The notes under the pieces: model-generated
What the model was told of the DNA's origin: nothing
The model's input: only the letters and a program-made list of their open reading frames with translations
The model's database searches: none
Shown here: positions 52,796 to 64,000 of the stretch, one piece after another
Position numbering within the stretch: position 1 is the first letter of the stretch
Layout: each line of letters begins with the position of its first letter
NCBI GenBank assembly: GCA_035771175.1
Contig: CM069613.1
Coordinates: 4,894,001 to 4,958,000, forward strand
Origin: Paratinospora sagittata
Lineage: Eukaryota; Streptophyta; Magnoliopsida; Ranunculales; Menispermaceae
Length of the DNA: 64,000 bases
Direction: 5' to 3'
Made by a program: the position numbers and the translations under genes

Positions 52796-53972
52796 ATGTC
52801 AAGAATATTCCATCAACTCGTCTGCAAAAAAATGAAAAAGACAATGTTTGTAGACACTACTGGAGGAAGTGAAACAGGGGTGGGACAAAAATGTGATGGT
52901 GGTATTCAAGCAATTTTATCGGACCATATAAACAAAGAAAAGAGAAGTGAACAATCTTTAGGTAGATCTGATTCACTTAAGAGTTTGAAAGGTTGTAGAG
53001 GCAAAGTAAAATTTGTAGCAATGTCTTCGGGAAACAAAGATGAAATAGAACAACAGGAGAAAGTAAAAGCAACAAACAACGATGAGGATCTGGTTTTCTT
53101 GCATGGGTCTAGTTTAAGGGGGAATAAAGATAAGTTCGTTGACATCCCCAATGCAACGATAAAAAAATATTTGTTGATGTCAAGAGAGGAGAAATGCGAA
53201 GAAGCTTGCCGCCATTCTTCAGAGGTAAGTGATAGAACAATTTTGGGTTTAATCATATTCACATTAAGCATTTTTTTAAGCCAACCTATGATTTTGTTTA
53301 AAATTTTGTGTTGCTTATGTTTTTATGAAGGCAACATTACTCTACCATATGATATTCTCAGAGTTAAAGCATGTGTTGGAGTATTCAAATGAAAATGCTC
53401 AAGTCCAAAAGAAGTTTGAGACTTTGACAAAAAAAATTAATGAAGAGGCTGAGGCCAGAGACTATCGTTTTGCTTGCATGGAAAGCTCGATAAGAGATCT
53501 GACTGAGGAGATGAGGAAAATGAGGCAAGAAAATGATAAATTACGCAAGTTATTAGCACAGGCTTGGACAACAAAGACAGAGCTTCGACATGATAGAGAC
53601 CATTTCAAGAGTATTGCAGATGATAGTCAAGGTAAAAGCTTTTTGCCAAACATATCTTATAAGGGTTTACCAGAGAATTCACATATCTTATCTTTAATGA
53701 AAGAAATTTACAATGCAAATCAAAATGTTGCCTTGAATACTGGCAGTAACATGAATGAGAGTGTTATGGTTGGTTCGCAATTTGGTACAGGATCATCAGC
53801 TACTCCAATTCCTCAGTGGACACAAATGGTAGAAGTTGATTCTCTGGGTGAAGTTTCATTTAACTTAAATGTTAACATAGTCTCAAGTAACAATCAAGCC
53901 ATACAGGTTAATGTGCCACCGCAATCTCTATTAGGTGAAAGGCTAAATGCAGATGGCGAAGCCTTGTTTTAA
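52796..53972 (+). CDS. Unrecognised coiled-coil protein, two exons, 356 aa
   Basis: Exon 1 is 52796-53224 and exon 2 is 53331-53972. The intron has gtaagt and a tatgaag acceptor, and the frames join at phase 0 (357 codons). The N-terminal ~140 residues are Lys/Glu/Ser-rich and look disordered. Around residues 150-235 there is a strong coiled coil (heptads through ELKHVLEYSNENAQVQ to LRKLLAQAW). The C-terminal ~120 residues are Ser/Asn-rich. No catalytic motif is visible. The absence of stops over 357 codons in AT-rich DNA supports a real gene. Possible identities include a transposon-borne accessory protein or a regulatory coiled-coil protein; I cannot choose. Confidence 0.55.
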
Positions 53973-55410
53973 AGAGTAATTGTTTAATTTAAAGAAATTC
54001 AGTTTTTTTTGTGAAGGTTGTGGTGTCTTATTTGGGTCTTGTAATAGATTTGTTTATGAATGTAATAACTTAAGTCCATTATATTTAGTAGTTGCTTAAT
54101 CAATGATCCAAAAAACAAAACTTTGTATTATTAGTATTTAATTTGTAAGACGTTGTTATGTTCATATATCTTTCATATACATAGTAAATATTTATGTTGC
54201 ATTTTATATTTATATATTCCCCGTTGTTGTAAATTACATGACAATAAATTGTTTATTGTTGCCAAAATTGATATGGGACAGATAAGGTAAGGATTAAATG
54301 AAATTATAATTAGGCAATAAAATCTTTTAAGCTAAATATGTTTCCTTTGTATCGAATCCAAGATGTAGTAGAACCCAAAGTTGAACTAAAATGTTTGATA
54401 TATCATATTTTAAAGGGAAACAAAGGTCGAAAGGATAAAAATCTTTTATTAAAAATAAATGAGTATTTGAATGAGAAATTTGCTAAAGTACATTGAGAAG
54501 GAAATGAACTAAAAAAATGTTAAGGCCAAAAAAGAATGAATGACAACAAAAGTAGAAAAAATGAATAAAGGATAAATTGAATAATTAAAATGTGTGGTGT
54601 GTTTTTCTTTTGCGAAATTGTTAACGTTATATCAGACGTATATTATAATTTATAAGATTGGAGCTCATCACATGATTTGACGTTTTCCCACACTTTCTTT
54701 CACCACTTAATGTGGTAGCTTCTTATAAAAGCCAAGAAGTTTTTTATGTTTTAATATATTTTGTTGGCTAACATAATCATAGCCCATGCGTAAAAAGTTA
54801 TTGAAAGATTCTAACATGTTTTGTTGCTCGAGGAGACTATTGACAAAATCGACAAATGTCAGAAGATTTGTTTTACGTGGAGATCTAGATTTGGCATGCC
54901 TTTAACATTATGTCTAGGAAAAAGAGCATGGCTAAGGGTTTGTCAGAAATAAGGATATTTGTATTTGTAAAGATATAAACAAAATAAATTGGCTTTCTTT
55001 CTATTTTTAGACCGATAGGTTATTTCTTTGTCCACTTCAAGTGTACCTTCTTATAAAAGCCAACTATTTGTTTAGGTTGTTTGTATTTTTTTTTCTAACA
55101 TGATTATAGTTAACACGGAAAAAATTCTTTACAGATTGTCAAAAATTTTGTTGTTTGAGGTGACTATGGACAAAATCAAGAAACATCATAAGATTTTTCT
55201 GACGCAGACACGTAGATCTAGGGTATCTATAGCATTAGTTCTAGGGAAAAGATAAGGGGTAAAAGATGAGAGAGGGTTTGTTAGTAATATAGATAATTGT
55301 AGTAGTAAAAATTGAGCGATTATAGAAATTATTTAAATCTTTATTGTGTGCCAATGTGATGCAACGATAGAAAGGTAATTTGAAGAGCTAAGAAAGTGTT
55401 TGGGAGGTTG
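53973..55410. other. Intergenic DNA with two promoter-like duplicated blocks
   Basis: No gene is seen in 53,973-54,650. Two diverged copies of a ~300-bp block follow, starting near 54,660 and 54,990 (listed separately), and then the 127-aa copy B gene. Confidence 0.5.
54660..55300 (+). repeat. Diverged tandem duplication carrying TATA-like boxes
   Basis: The 17-mer cttcttataaaagccaa occurs at 54719-54735 and 55047-55063, offset 328 bp. Further matches follow in the same order, such as gactattgacaaaatc/gactatggacaaaatc and an agatctag segment. The TATAAAAG box and its orientation toward 55,411 suggest a duplicated promoter. Confidence 0.7.
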
Positions 55411-55794
55411 ATGGCGATGAAGAATGAACAGTTTGTTCGGTTTAGGTCTGGAGATGCATTTCTTGGGAGACTAACGGATCCAAATGTGAGGGATCCTTTA
55501 ACGGAGCAGCTAGTTGATGATTTATATTATTATGGAATGGAACCTCGAATTATGGATGATGAGGGAAAACCATTTATGGAGTTCCATGAGGAATACGCAT
55601 GGAACTGGACTCCGCAAGAAACAAACAGTTTAATAATATTGTGGAACATGATTGGTTGCCCAATAATAAAAGTTATAATAGATGATGTAGCACAGCGTGG
55701 CGTACCAGAGTATGTGTTTGCTGGTTTTAGAGATGGTCTTAAACTATCTAAGTTACCTGTGTTTGTGATTCGTATATCGAACGGTGATGACTGA
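55411..55794 (+). CDS. Uncharacterised 127-aa protein, copy B of a family pair
   Basis: I start at the ATG at 55411 because the frame upstream has no ATG. The product is then exactly as long as copy A at 48,253-48,636. It is acidic, with Trp and Tyr in the middle (YYYGMEP, YAWNWTPQETN) and a hydrophobic strand followed by a DD pair (IIKVIIDDV). Shared residues with copy A run the full length. A TATA box 359 bp upstream lies in a tandemly duplicated block. I do not recognise the family. The gene points away from copy A, with the LOG and coiled-coil genes between. Confidence 0.65.
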   Translation: MAMKNEQFVRFRSGDAFLGRLTDPNVRDPLTEQLVDDLYYYGMEPRIMDDEGKPFMEFHEEYAWNWTPQETNSLIILWNMIGCPIIKVIIDDVAQRGVPEYVFAGFRDGLKLSKLPVFVIRISNGDD

Positions 55795-58072
55795 AGTAAC
55801 TATATATGTGTTGTGTTTGTATATTATGGTTAGATATAAATAATATATTTGCTTATTGAGCAGTAATTTAGAATGTAATACAATGAATTGAACTAATTCA
55901 ATGTTATTCGATTAAACAGAGTGACAACTGCTGAGATGATATTTGTAAGTTGTAGTCAGTAACCTAGCAAATGCAGTATTGGCTGGTACTTCGAAAGATT
56001 ATCTCAATTGTTATCAAGCTTAAGTCAATAACTTATTAATACAATATTGTTGCACATATTAAAAAGGCTCTTGTTTAGTAACTATATTTAATCTTGACGT
56101 GATTTGTGACATTCCAAGATTTTTATAACTTTGTTGAATTTGTTAAAAATTATTTTTGGATAATTAAGAATTTGTTCAATTGGTTATACAATCATAACGT
56201 CAGACCACCTTATTTATACAAATTAACCGCAACTATTAAAATGTTTGTCTATTATCAAGTATATGTAATTTTGTTGTATATTTAATACAAATTCTATATT
56301 TATGGCTTTCATGTAATTTTAGTTGTCTATTGATTGTTTATATCAGCAACAGTTTAAGCCAATTAAAATCACGTCTATATTAGGCAGTTATTGGTATTTG
56401 AAGTATGCTTTGATATATTTGTATAGGATCTATTTAGATCGTATGTGGGATTTATTGACTTTTGTATTAATGAATGTTTACCCCGATTAATAATTTGTTC
56501 AAAAATATAATTTAAGTCAAGTGATAGTTTCAATTGAAATAAAGTTATGAAAAAATAGTATAAATTATACTGTAATTTTGGTCACAGTTTATTTATTTGA
56601 CAGGTGGTATTTGTTTATTTGCAAAACACATTGTTATACTTAATTATGTTTCTGTGTATTTACATCTCAAATGTAATGGGCAACTTGTTTCTACTATTAG
56701 AATGTTTTGTTTTCTATGGTGGCGTTTAATGACCGGTGGGTTTTAATTTACAAACATTCAACTTTCTTTTTCTTCTTTTATTTCCATACTTGCCTTTTTT
56801 TCGCTATTTGTTTTTAGTTTTTGCAAAAGTTGTTTTGTTATACATTAAGGAAAAATGCTTTTCGGAATTCAAAATAGCAAAGGATAAGATACAACTATTT
56901 TAGCTCCTAGTTAGATTTACTTAAAATATAATGATATTTATTCTTAAAAACTATAATCCTAAATATTATTAAATTGTGTGTTGATTCTGTATTAGTTGTT
57001 TATGAAAATATTTTTGACATGGTCGTCCATTTTACGTTCCATGTGACATTTTTTTATAATTTACACTCTTTTTCCTACAATTATTCGTGATTTTCTCCAT
57101 TCTAGAAACATTTAAAGAAGTTGATATAGTTAATAATGTGTCAGTGTAGTGCAGTTGGACATGTATGCGTCGGCTTGATCACATGGCATATTGCAAGTTT
57201 AGCTTTGACTAACTGTTCTATAAACGGTTCTCCTAACAACATTTACCGCTTTGTTAGTGATAAGTTTATATCCTAACAATATTTGTCAGAAAATATAATT
57301 TCAGGCAAGGGGCATCTTGAATTGAAATAAATTAAAGTTCTTTTTTTTGTCTTAGTTTATCTTCACCATCCGTATTTGTTTTTAAAAGTGCAAATAGTTG
57401 AATAATGACTAATAATTCTATTAACTTTTTCATAAAGCTTTTAATAACATTTTACCTTTTCAAAGTTAATTTACTTTGCAATTAGAATACATCTTTTCCA
57501 TGATATTCTATAACTAATATTAGGCAGATGTCATTATCTACAATCGATTTACGTTTGTTTCTGCTACATATAATTGATGCAACTTATATGGGATAACACA
57601 ACATGCGAGAATATCATTTATTAATTAAGCTACGACAATTTTGTCTTCAGCTAAAGTGGTGTCACGTTTTTCAACAGTTTGTGAAGAAATTTGGTCACAT
57701 CTATATATCAAAAGTTAGGTGTAATTATGCTAAAGTTGAGTATGTAAGGGAGCCTTAAATAAATAACGATAAAATTATCGAAATTAATAAATGATTTTCT
57801 AATAATCATAACCTTGACATTCAATTATGTATGGCTTGCTCTTTACTTACCTTTGTTATTTATTGTTTGTATTTAAAAGGATAATAGTATTAGATAGTAT
57901 TTAATTTTGAGGGGATAAAATTATTTAAATATAATGTTGCGAATGCTTTTTGGGTTATGTTAAACGTTGATCCTCTATTGTAATAGTTGTATTTTTTTTA
58001 GTTGCCTATGTTTTGTAATTAATTTGGTAATATAGTAAGGGGAAAACAATTTAAGGTCGTTGAAAGGCTTAA
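55795..58072. other. AT-rich intergenic DNA
   Basis: No coding sequence, tRNA or clear element ends are seen. Codon-free, T-rich on the plus strand. Confidence 0.5.
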
Positions 58073-58704
58073 AAATAAAATAATACTACTATAGACTCAA
58101 TTTAGATTTACTAAAACTGCTAACCTTCTGTGTAAATAATATTTATGTTAAGAATAATATTAACTAATTGATTAAAATATAATTATATAGCATTCATCAT
58201 TTGTTGTCTATACGAATTAAAAAAAAATTCATCTACAATTTTTTCACTATTATAGGTGTGTATAAATATTTGATCATATATATATCATCGTAACATTTTG
58301 ATGGAAATTTATGATGCATGAAATTTTGTGAAACAAAAAGAAAAATCATTCTATTTCTTTTAAAGTTTCTATTAATAAAATACCATCAAATTACATAATG
58401 TAAAACTCATAGTCATGCATTTATTTACAACTTTTATAAGTACATAAATATGACAAAAAGATGACTAACATTACATATATGATGATGCAACAACGAAATA
58501 ATTTGGAAACTTATAACATATATAAACGAAATGAACAACTGGTCAAAGTCAAAGTCATTACATATGTTGAGTTTATTTGTTTTTCTTCTTCTTCTTCTTT
58601 GCTGCAAACAATTCAATTTTTATATAACTGGTAAGAAACAAAATGTCAGATCGGCAAAATAATTATAAAAGATGAATCCACTTACATTTTCAAACAATTT
58701 TTTT

Positions 58705-60824
58705 TTATCCGCTTTCGTAATTTTCAGTGCTTCGTCTTAGTGAGGTGACATCCTCTAACTTGTCGTGTAACATATTCGAGACGGCATAATTTTCATTGCC
58801 ATCTATTAGGTTATAGTGGTTAAGTCTTACCTTGAAGATATAACTTTGCCCTATCAATGGTTCACAGGATGCAAGCAATTCTTTCTGTATATCATCTTGT
58901 TAGTATTGAAAATAATTAAATAAGTAATACTTTGAAATTGTAAGGGTCATAGATATATAAAATATTATGTGAACCCTTTATGTACCTGATTGATATCATT
59001 ATAATCTTTTGAAAGGGGCTTTTGTAATATATTCTCTGCAACTCTATCGAAAATAACAAATGTCGTAGACGTAGAACTATCTTCAACTTGAACTTGCAAC
59101 TTATATCTTGGTTAATGATAGTAAAATAGTTAGGCTTAATTTTTTTTTTTTGGGTTATTTTATTATATATTGAATGAATTGAAGAAATAGTATTTAGATA
59201 TTATGTTTACCTCGATTTTGGAAATTGAACTTCGACATTGCATTTCTCACACCAAAAAGTATGATCTAAACGGATCAATTTCTTTGAGCATTGATTGCAA
59301 GATATATAGTTCCAACCACGGTCGACATTTATAGAAGTGATTATAGCTTTGTATGCAACTGACATGACCTGAATGCATAAATGGTTATTTTGACAATATT
59401 ATTGTAATGTAGATACACAAACTATTATTATATATAGAAACAAATACAGCTAAAAAGTGAGATACTTACCTCTGTTTCATTTTCTGATCTTATGGTTTTA
59501 ATTTCTGCTAAAGTTTTGCGATCAGATGAAACAATGTCAATATCCTTTTTCGCTACTGGTGGTAGTTGTAGCAGACGTATTTTTCCCTTTTTCCTTGCAC
59601 TAAAATGGGGAGAATGAAGTAGTTGTTTTGTAGGTAATTAACACAAATACAATCCAATGCAACTATAAGATATGTCGAACTGTCAGCATACCTGTTAACA
59701 ATGAACTCTTTGACTTCTGGAACATCAAGATTGAAGTGTATCTTACTTGAACTGGTTATACCAAAAGAGAGCTCATCTACAGTTAATAAGAAATAATTTT
59801 GGTTAGTTTGGATTTCAAACTGGCTATACCATTTTGTCAGAGCAAGATTAATAATTATCAAAATATAGGTTGTTACCTTTGAAACGTTTCATTGTTGTTG
59901 ATGTTAAAATGACAACTAATGGCACATGACTTTGCATTAAAGCTTGGTGATCTATACATTCAGTTTTATCGCCCCAAAAAGTGACATTACCTTTTTCACC
60001 CCTGTGATACAAGTAAATCCAATTGTTATTCTAAAATTGATTTTGAACGTTATATAAAACATCATGCAAGTATAATTTAATTTTGATATATAAGTAACTA
60101 CCATGTAGTAAGAAGCTCCGTATTTCTTTTTTTCACCATTCTTCCATCAACATTTTGATCAACAATAGTACTGACTGCAGTAACTTGTCCTATTATATCT
60201 GTTTTTTTTTAACAAAATAAAAATGTCACATGGGATTAGTCTGCAACAATGTTTATAAATAATAATAAATATAAAATAATGGATTATTTTTTACCTGAAA
60301 GTTGATTGTTGTTGTTAATGCGAGAGTCGATGTCATCAAGTTGCACATAGTCAAAACGATGACTCCTTATTATACAATCAACACTTGATAGTTCTATTAT
60401 TGAAGTTGATGAGAGAAATTCTATCATGTATTCATGAGGTACAACCCTATATGTGGGCTTGTTGGCAGTTACTTTGAAATTTGAGATTTTGTAGACTTTC
60501 CCTTCTTCAATTATAGATCTAAATCTTGGAACCAATGTTTTATTAATTGATGCATGGATGTGATCATTCTGGAAAAAAAAAACGTTATCGCAATACTTTT
60601 TAATATAAACAAATGCAAGTAGTAAGTAATAATATTAATAATGGTACTTTTATGCTTACTTGTTCGTCGAGTAAGATGATGTCTAATGAAATGAGTTCAT
60701 TATTGCTTCTGATATTTCTTGACTCCCACTGTCTTGTAACTCTTACTCTAATGTTCCAATCAATTTTGTCATTCTTGATGTCTTTGAGGAATGTATAGAT
60801 TATTGGCTTCTTATTCATCTGCAT
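58705..60824 (-). CDS. Helitron-borne RPA1-like single-strand DNA-binding protein, nine exons, 442 aa
   Basis: Minus-strand exons are 60824-60660, 60568-60295, 60198-60102, 60001-59877, 59776-59692, 59593-59470, 59368-59211, 59106-58986 and 58884-58705. Every intron is GT..AG, the phases agree throughout, and the sum is 443 codons ending TAA. The product resembles the RPA70 large subunit: an N-terminal OB fold (WNIRVRVTRQW ... SLDIILLDEQ), a second OB fold with DIIGQVTAVS and VTFWGDKTE, and a C-terminal zinc-containing OB fold (CNQC ... CEKCN). An FVIFDRVA strand follows. RPA-like proteins coat the displaced strand, which suits rolling-circle transposition. A start further upstream is possible because tgcag precedes the second Met. 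Confidence 0.85.
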
Positions 60825-60908
60825 AAAATGACATGTTTGTTACGTAACCATACTCATACGCAACATGTTGATAATCAAGTTATCATATAGGTGTAGGTTA
60901 CCTTTAGG

Positions 60909-62830
60909 TCATGACAACAATAGTTCTTCATAGACAATATTTTTTGTGTAGCCGTCAACTTTGGGGTTGTTATTATTTATTAGTATTTTTAACCCCCCTC
61001 GTGATGTAACTCTTGAGACAGCAACATATAATTGCCCATGACTAAATACAGGCTTTGGTAAATATATGCCCGCATGCTCAAATGTTTGACCTTGGCTTTT
61101 ATTGATTGTCATGGAGAATGCAACACGTAGTGGAAACTGGCGACGTTTCAAATAAAAGGCCATTTTGATTCTGTTGCAGACATCATAATTCTTGGGATAA
61201 AGACTTTTGCACCGATGTTTGATCCAGTCATTACTTTTGCTTCAATTACCCGGGGTGCTAATTGAGTGATAATTAATTGCGTTCTATTGCACAGGCCTAC
61301 ACTCTGGTTAATATTCCTCAATAACATTACAGGAACACCAATTTTTAAATCTAGTGAATGATTTGGAAGACCAGGGAATTCCAAACTGTTTAAGAACTCA
61401 ACCGGAAATAATGTATCTTGGTCGTGAATGTGTCTTGAAGACTTGCAAATAGTATCAGAGCTCAAATAAGTTACTTGTTCTCCTGGAAGAGATTTCATTA
61501 CAAAACAGTTAATTTCATCAACCATGTCATTTGTTAGGGTTAGTATTCCCCTGGATATTAAATATGTTGGATCTTTGAGATGTCTCAATAAATCAGGATA
61601 AGTACTTGTGACAATAGCTGCAATTGGATCATCTCCACCAGTTATAAGCAGATCTGCAGGTATTTTAATCCAGGTTGGTTCTTGTTCATTACCTAAGGCA
61701 ACCTTTGGCAATGTTCCATCTCCGATTGAAAGCACCCACTCTGTAAAGGTTGATTTATCTCTGATTCTCATATTTTCAGTAAGAACAATGACATTACATT
61801 GGTCCCACAAATGCGATCTTTTAATTGAGGCAGCCATAACATCTTCTTTACTACCATTTTTTATAACTGGTAGTATTTGTCTAAAGTCGCCTCCTAAGAG
61901 AACAGTTTTTCCCCCAAAAGGTTTCTCAGACGAATAACCATCATCAAACTGAAGAATATCTTTTAATGTTCTATCAACAGCTTCAAAAATATATCGATGG
62001 TCCATAGGTGCCTCATCCCAAATAATCAAGCTTGTTTTTTTCATTAAATTTGTCAATTGTGTTCCTTGACGAATTTCACATGTTGATGTCTCAGTGATAT
62101 CAATTGGAATTGCAAACCTTGAATGAGCAGTTCTTCCACCAGGTAGTAATAACGCGGCAATGCCCGAAGATGAAACCGCTAGTATAATGTTTCCTTCTGC
62201 TCTTATACGTCCAATGATGGTCTTGTATAAATATGTCTTGCCTGTTCCTCCTGCACCTGACACAAAATAGAGCTCACCACGTTTTTGTTCAACAGAGTGG
62301 ATAATAGCATCATGCACTTTTTTTTGCTTTTCATTTAATCCTCCATGCATTTGTAGGTATTCCTCTTTCAATTTTGCTCTATCATATGACAGTTCTTCTG
62401 TGATTAACCTGTTACTCAAGTCGTGAATCAATGTAGTAACTGGTATAGGCAACGGCGGGAACTCTTTAAGAGATCTATTGTTTCTTTCTAGAATCTTCTC
62501 AATCTCATAAAGAGTATAGTTCCTCAATTGTAAGTCTGTTGACCACTGTGCTGCTTGAAGAATTGCATCATGCCATTCTTTGTCTCCATCTAATAGGTCA
62601 AGTGCATAGCATGTAGCTTTATATGTTGGATACGTTACCCCAGCAATTGTTCTTATTTCTTCAAAACTACATGCTCCTTTAATAACATTAAGCAACATTC
62701 TAAGGTAAAATTTCTCACCTGACGTGGGATGGGCATAAAAGATGCGCCCAACACATTTTCCTTGTTTTCTTCTTCGCCATTCCTTGCATGTTTGATGCCA
62801 TACCCATTTTGTTGGAAAGTCTCATAGCAT
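60909..62830 (-). pseudogene. Helitron helicase domain (PIF1-like), frameshifted
   Basis: The main frame (first ATG 62698, 516 aa) has Walker A GAGGTGKT, Walker B LIIWDEAP, the LGGDFRQILPV block and later SF1 helicase motifs. Near 61,150 a one-base loss in a T-run shifts the frame. The C-terminal part, with TINKSQGQTFEHAGIYLP and YVAVSRV, is read from 61163 down to 60909. Upstream, the helicase frame extends back to about 62,825, where another frameshift separates it from the linker. The enzyme would unwind DNA during rolling-circle transfer, but this copy cannot make a complete protein. Confidence 0.9.
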
Positions 62831-64000
62831 CATCATACATTTCATTTGTTTTCATCCACTGAGTAAACATAGTCTTATCTACACCATTTCGATTAACAAC
62901 ATTATCTAGTCAGTCATTATCTGTAAAAGTCACGGCATGTTCATCTGGTAGATGGAAAGCCAATCTTTCAATACCAGGGCTTCGATGATGAATGTCAAAT
63001 TTATATATTCGCCAACATGCTTCGGATGCAGAAACATAACGACAATTCATAAATGACTTTATTTCACCGGTTTTCTGAATATCGGTTATGCTATCTCCAT
63101 TATTATGTACATTCTCTTCTAAGACTACTCTAGCTTGATCAGGCCCTTTGTTTATGTGTTTAAATAAATACTTGATTGACCTTGATCTATTACACCATTC
63201 AACATTTATATGTGCTTGGTACTTTACCACCAAATCAATATTGTGTGGTACTACAAATCTATTATCAAGTTTTAAGCGATTCCTCACAACAAATCTTGAA
63301 TCATCTCTTCTACGGTATATTGGAAAGCCGTTTTCATCCACTGTAGTTTCACTTTGAAACTTCTTAGGAAAGTGTTTAGAACATCCATTTTTTGTCATAC
63401 ACGATGCATTAATGTGTTCTCGTCCACATGGACCTTGCATCATAAATTGTGCAACAACATTGTATCCTATAACATCTATTTCATTATTAGGGATTTAAGC
63501 CGAGATTATTTTGTCAATTTCAATTGGGTTAGGATACTTGTCAGCAGCATTCAGAAAAAGTAGTATATGAGCATGAGGTAGCCCTCTTTTCTAAAACTCT
63601 ATTGTGTAGATAACTGCAATAACAAATTTGTATTAGATTTTTTTTGCAAAAAAACTTACAATTAAGATAAAGCATGTAAAAAATTAAGTTAATATATTTA
63701 CTTGTAACGTACCTGCTGCAACTTTTCCGAAATGACTATCTTGCACCAGATCTTTCAATAATTGGTCAAGTTTGATCTTGAATACTCTTGAAACAATATC
63801 TGGCCTTTCTTCAGGCTTTTGACCGGGTATTAATTCCAAAATACTTTGTATCTCAGCCCATTTGGATTAGATGTGAATGTAATAAATAAATCTGGATTCC
63901 CAGCCCATCTACAAATAGCTATTGCATCTTGAAAATTTTGAGCCATGTACCGTGGCCCGCCTGTAAAACTTGATGGCAGCATAATACGTTTTCCAATAGA
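62831..64000 (-). pseudogene. Helitron Rep (HUH endonuclease) region, broken
   Basis: The HUH motif (LPHAHIL) is encoded at about 63563-63580. The conserved block NRFVVPHNIDLVVKYQAHINVEWC is followed by IKYLFKHINKGPD. The open part 63443-62910 is one frame of the original gene. Lesions seen: a frameshift near 63,865, TAG at 63591-63593, TAA at 63495-63497, TGA at 62910-62912 and a frameshift near 62,822. A phase-1 intron (63614-63712, gtacgt..tgcag) splits the N-terminal part. The residue expected to be the second catalytic Tyr is His (63156-63158). The N-terminus lies beyond the window. Confidence 0.85.

Larger units (their letters stand above)
58073..64000 (-). mobile_element. Autonomous-type Helitron (partial; continues past the window end)
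   Basis: Reading the minus strand from the window edge there is a Rep with HUH motif, then a PIF1-like helicase, then an RPA-like gene, and finally a tail shared with 45,743-46,025. This is the plant Helitron plan. The 5' TC end lies beyond 64,000. At the 3' side homology to the other tail stops near 58,073, but I see no good hairpin or CTRR there, so the end is approximate. Rep-helicase is disabled while the RPA-like gene is open. Confidence 0.85.

Noticed and set aside
60613..63563. Plus-strand open frames opposite the Helitron genes
   Set aside because: Antisense shadows of the RPA-like, helicase and Rep reading frames.
1..64000. CRISPR arrays, bacterial operons, rRNA or intact tRNA genes
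   Set aside because: The sequence is plant nuclear DNA; tRNA-like boxes occur only in SINE-like repeats that do not fold as full tRNAs by inspection.

Overview
The window is AT-rich eudicot nuclear DNA. Genes have short exons with GT..AG introns, and plant-specific families are present (WNK kinase, LOG cytokinin-activating enzyme, a chloroplast DUF1517 protein). Most of the remainder is transposable elements, including an endogenous pararetrovirus (EPRV). The species cannot be named from the sequence.

Layout, left half. 1-9,100 is gene-poor and holds SINE-like copies (1-655), two MITEs of one family (4,633-5,148 and 6,527-6,985) and a solo LTR with a perfect 5-bp target-site duplication (5,407-6,270). 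9,101-16,622 is a nearly full-length caulimovirid EPRV on the minus strand, flanked by a 21-bp direct repeat. Its order is: 43-aa membrane microprotein, movement protein, coiled-coil protein, coat protein plus protease, in-frame stop, reverse transcriptase/RNase H with a long C-terminal extension, broken small ORF, 35S-like promoter. 18,191-19,440 is a hAT-like element with an 8-bp TSD. 21,725-24,596 is an intact seven-exon WNK kinase gene.

Middle. 26,167-37,076 is a decayed Ty1/copia element (TSD gataa). A Tat-type Ty3/gypsy element (26,544-32,941) has inserted into its leader. The gypsy element has lost its integrase but keeps an antisense gene region with its own TATA box. The copia RT carries a direct-inverted-direct triplication. 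38,751-43,791 is a six-exon minus-strand gene for a FLAP1-like DUF1517 thylakoid protein.

Right half. SINEs (one with a perfect 15-bp TSD) are followed by a Helitron-like tail at 45.7 kb, a seven-exon LOG gene with a premature stop, and an unrecognised two-exon coiled-coil gene. Two divergent ORFs of exactly 127 codons (48,253-48,636 minus; 55,411-55,794 plus) encode related proteins of a family I do not recognise. From 58,073 to the window end is an autonomous-type Helitron on the minus strand. Its Rep-helicase gene is badly broken, yet its nine-exon RPA-like gene is fully open.

The host genes (WNK, FLAP1-like, LOG) are unrelated in function and simply neighbours. The mobile elements explain most of the rest. 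The least explained material is the 127-aa ORF pair, the coiled-coil gene and the duplicated promoter-like blocks at 54.7-55.3 kb, all lying between two Helitron-type 3' tails.
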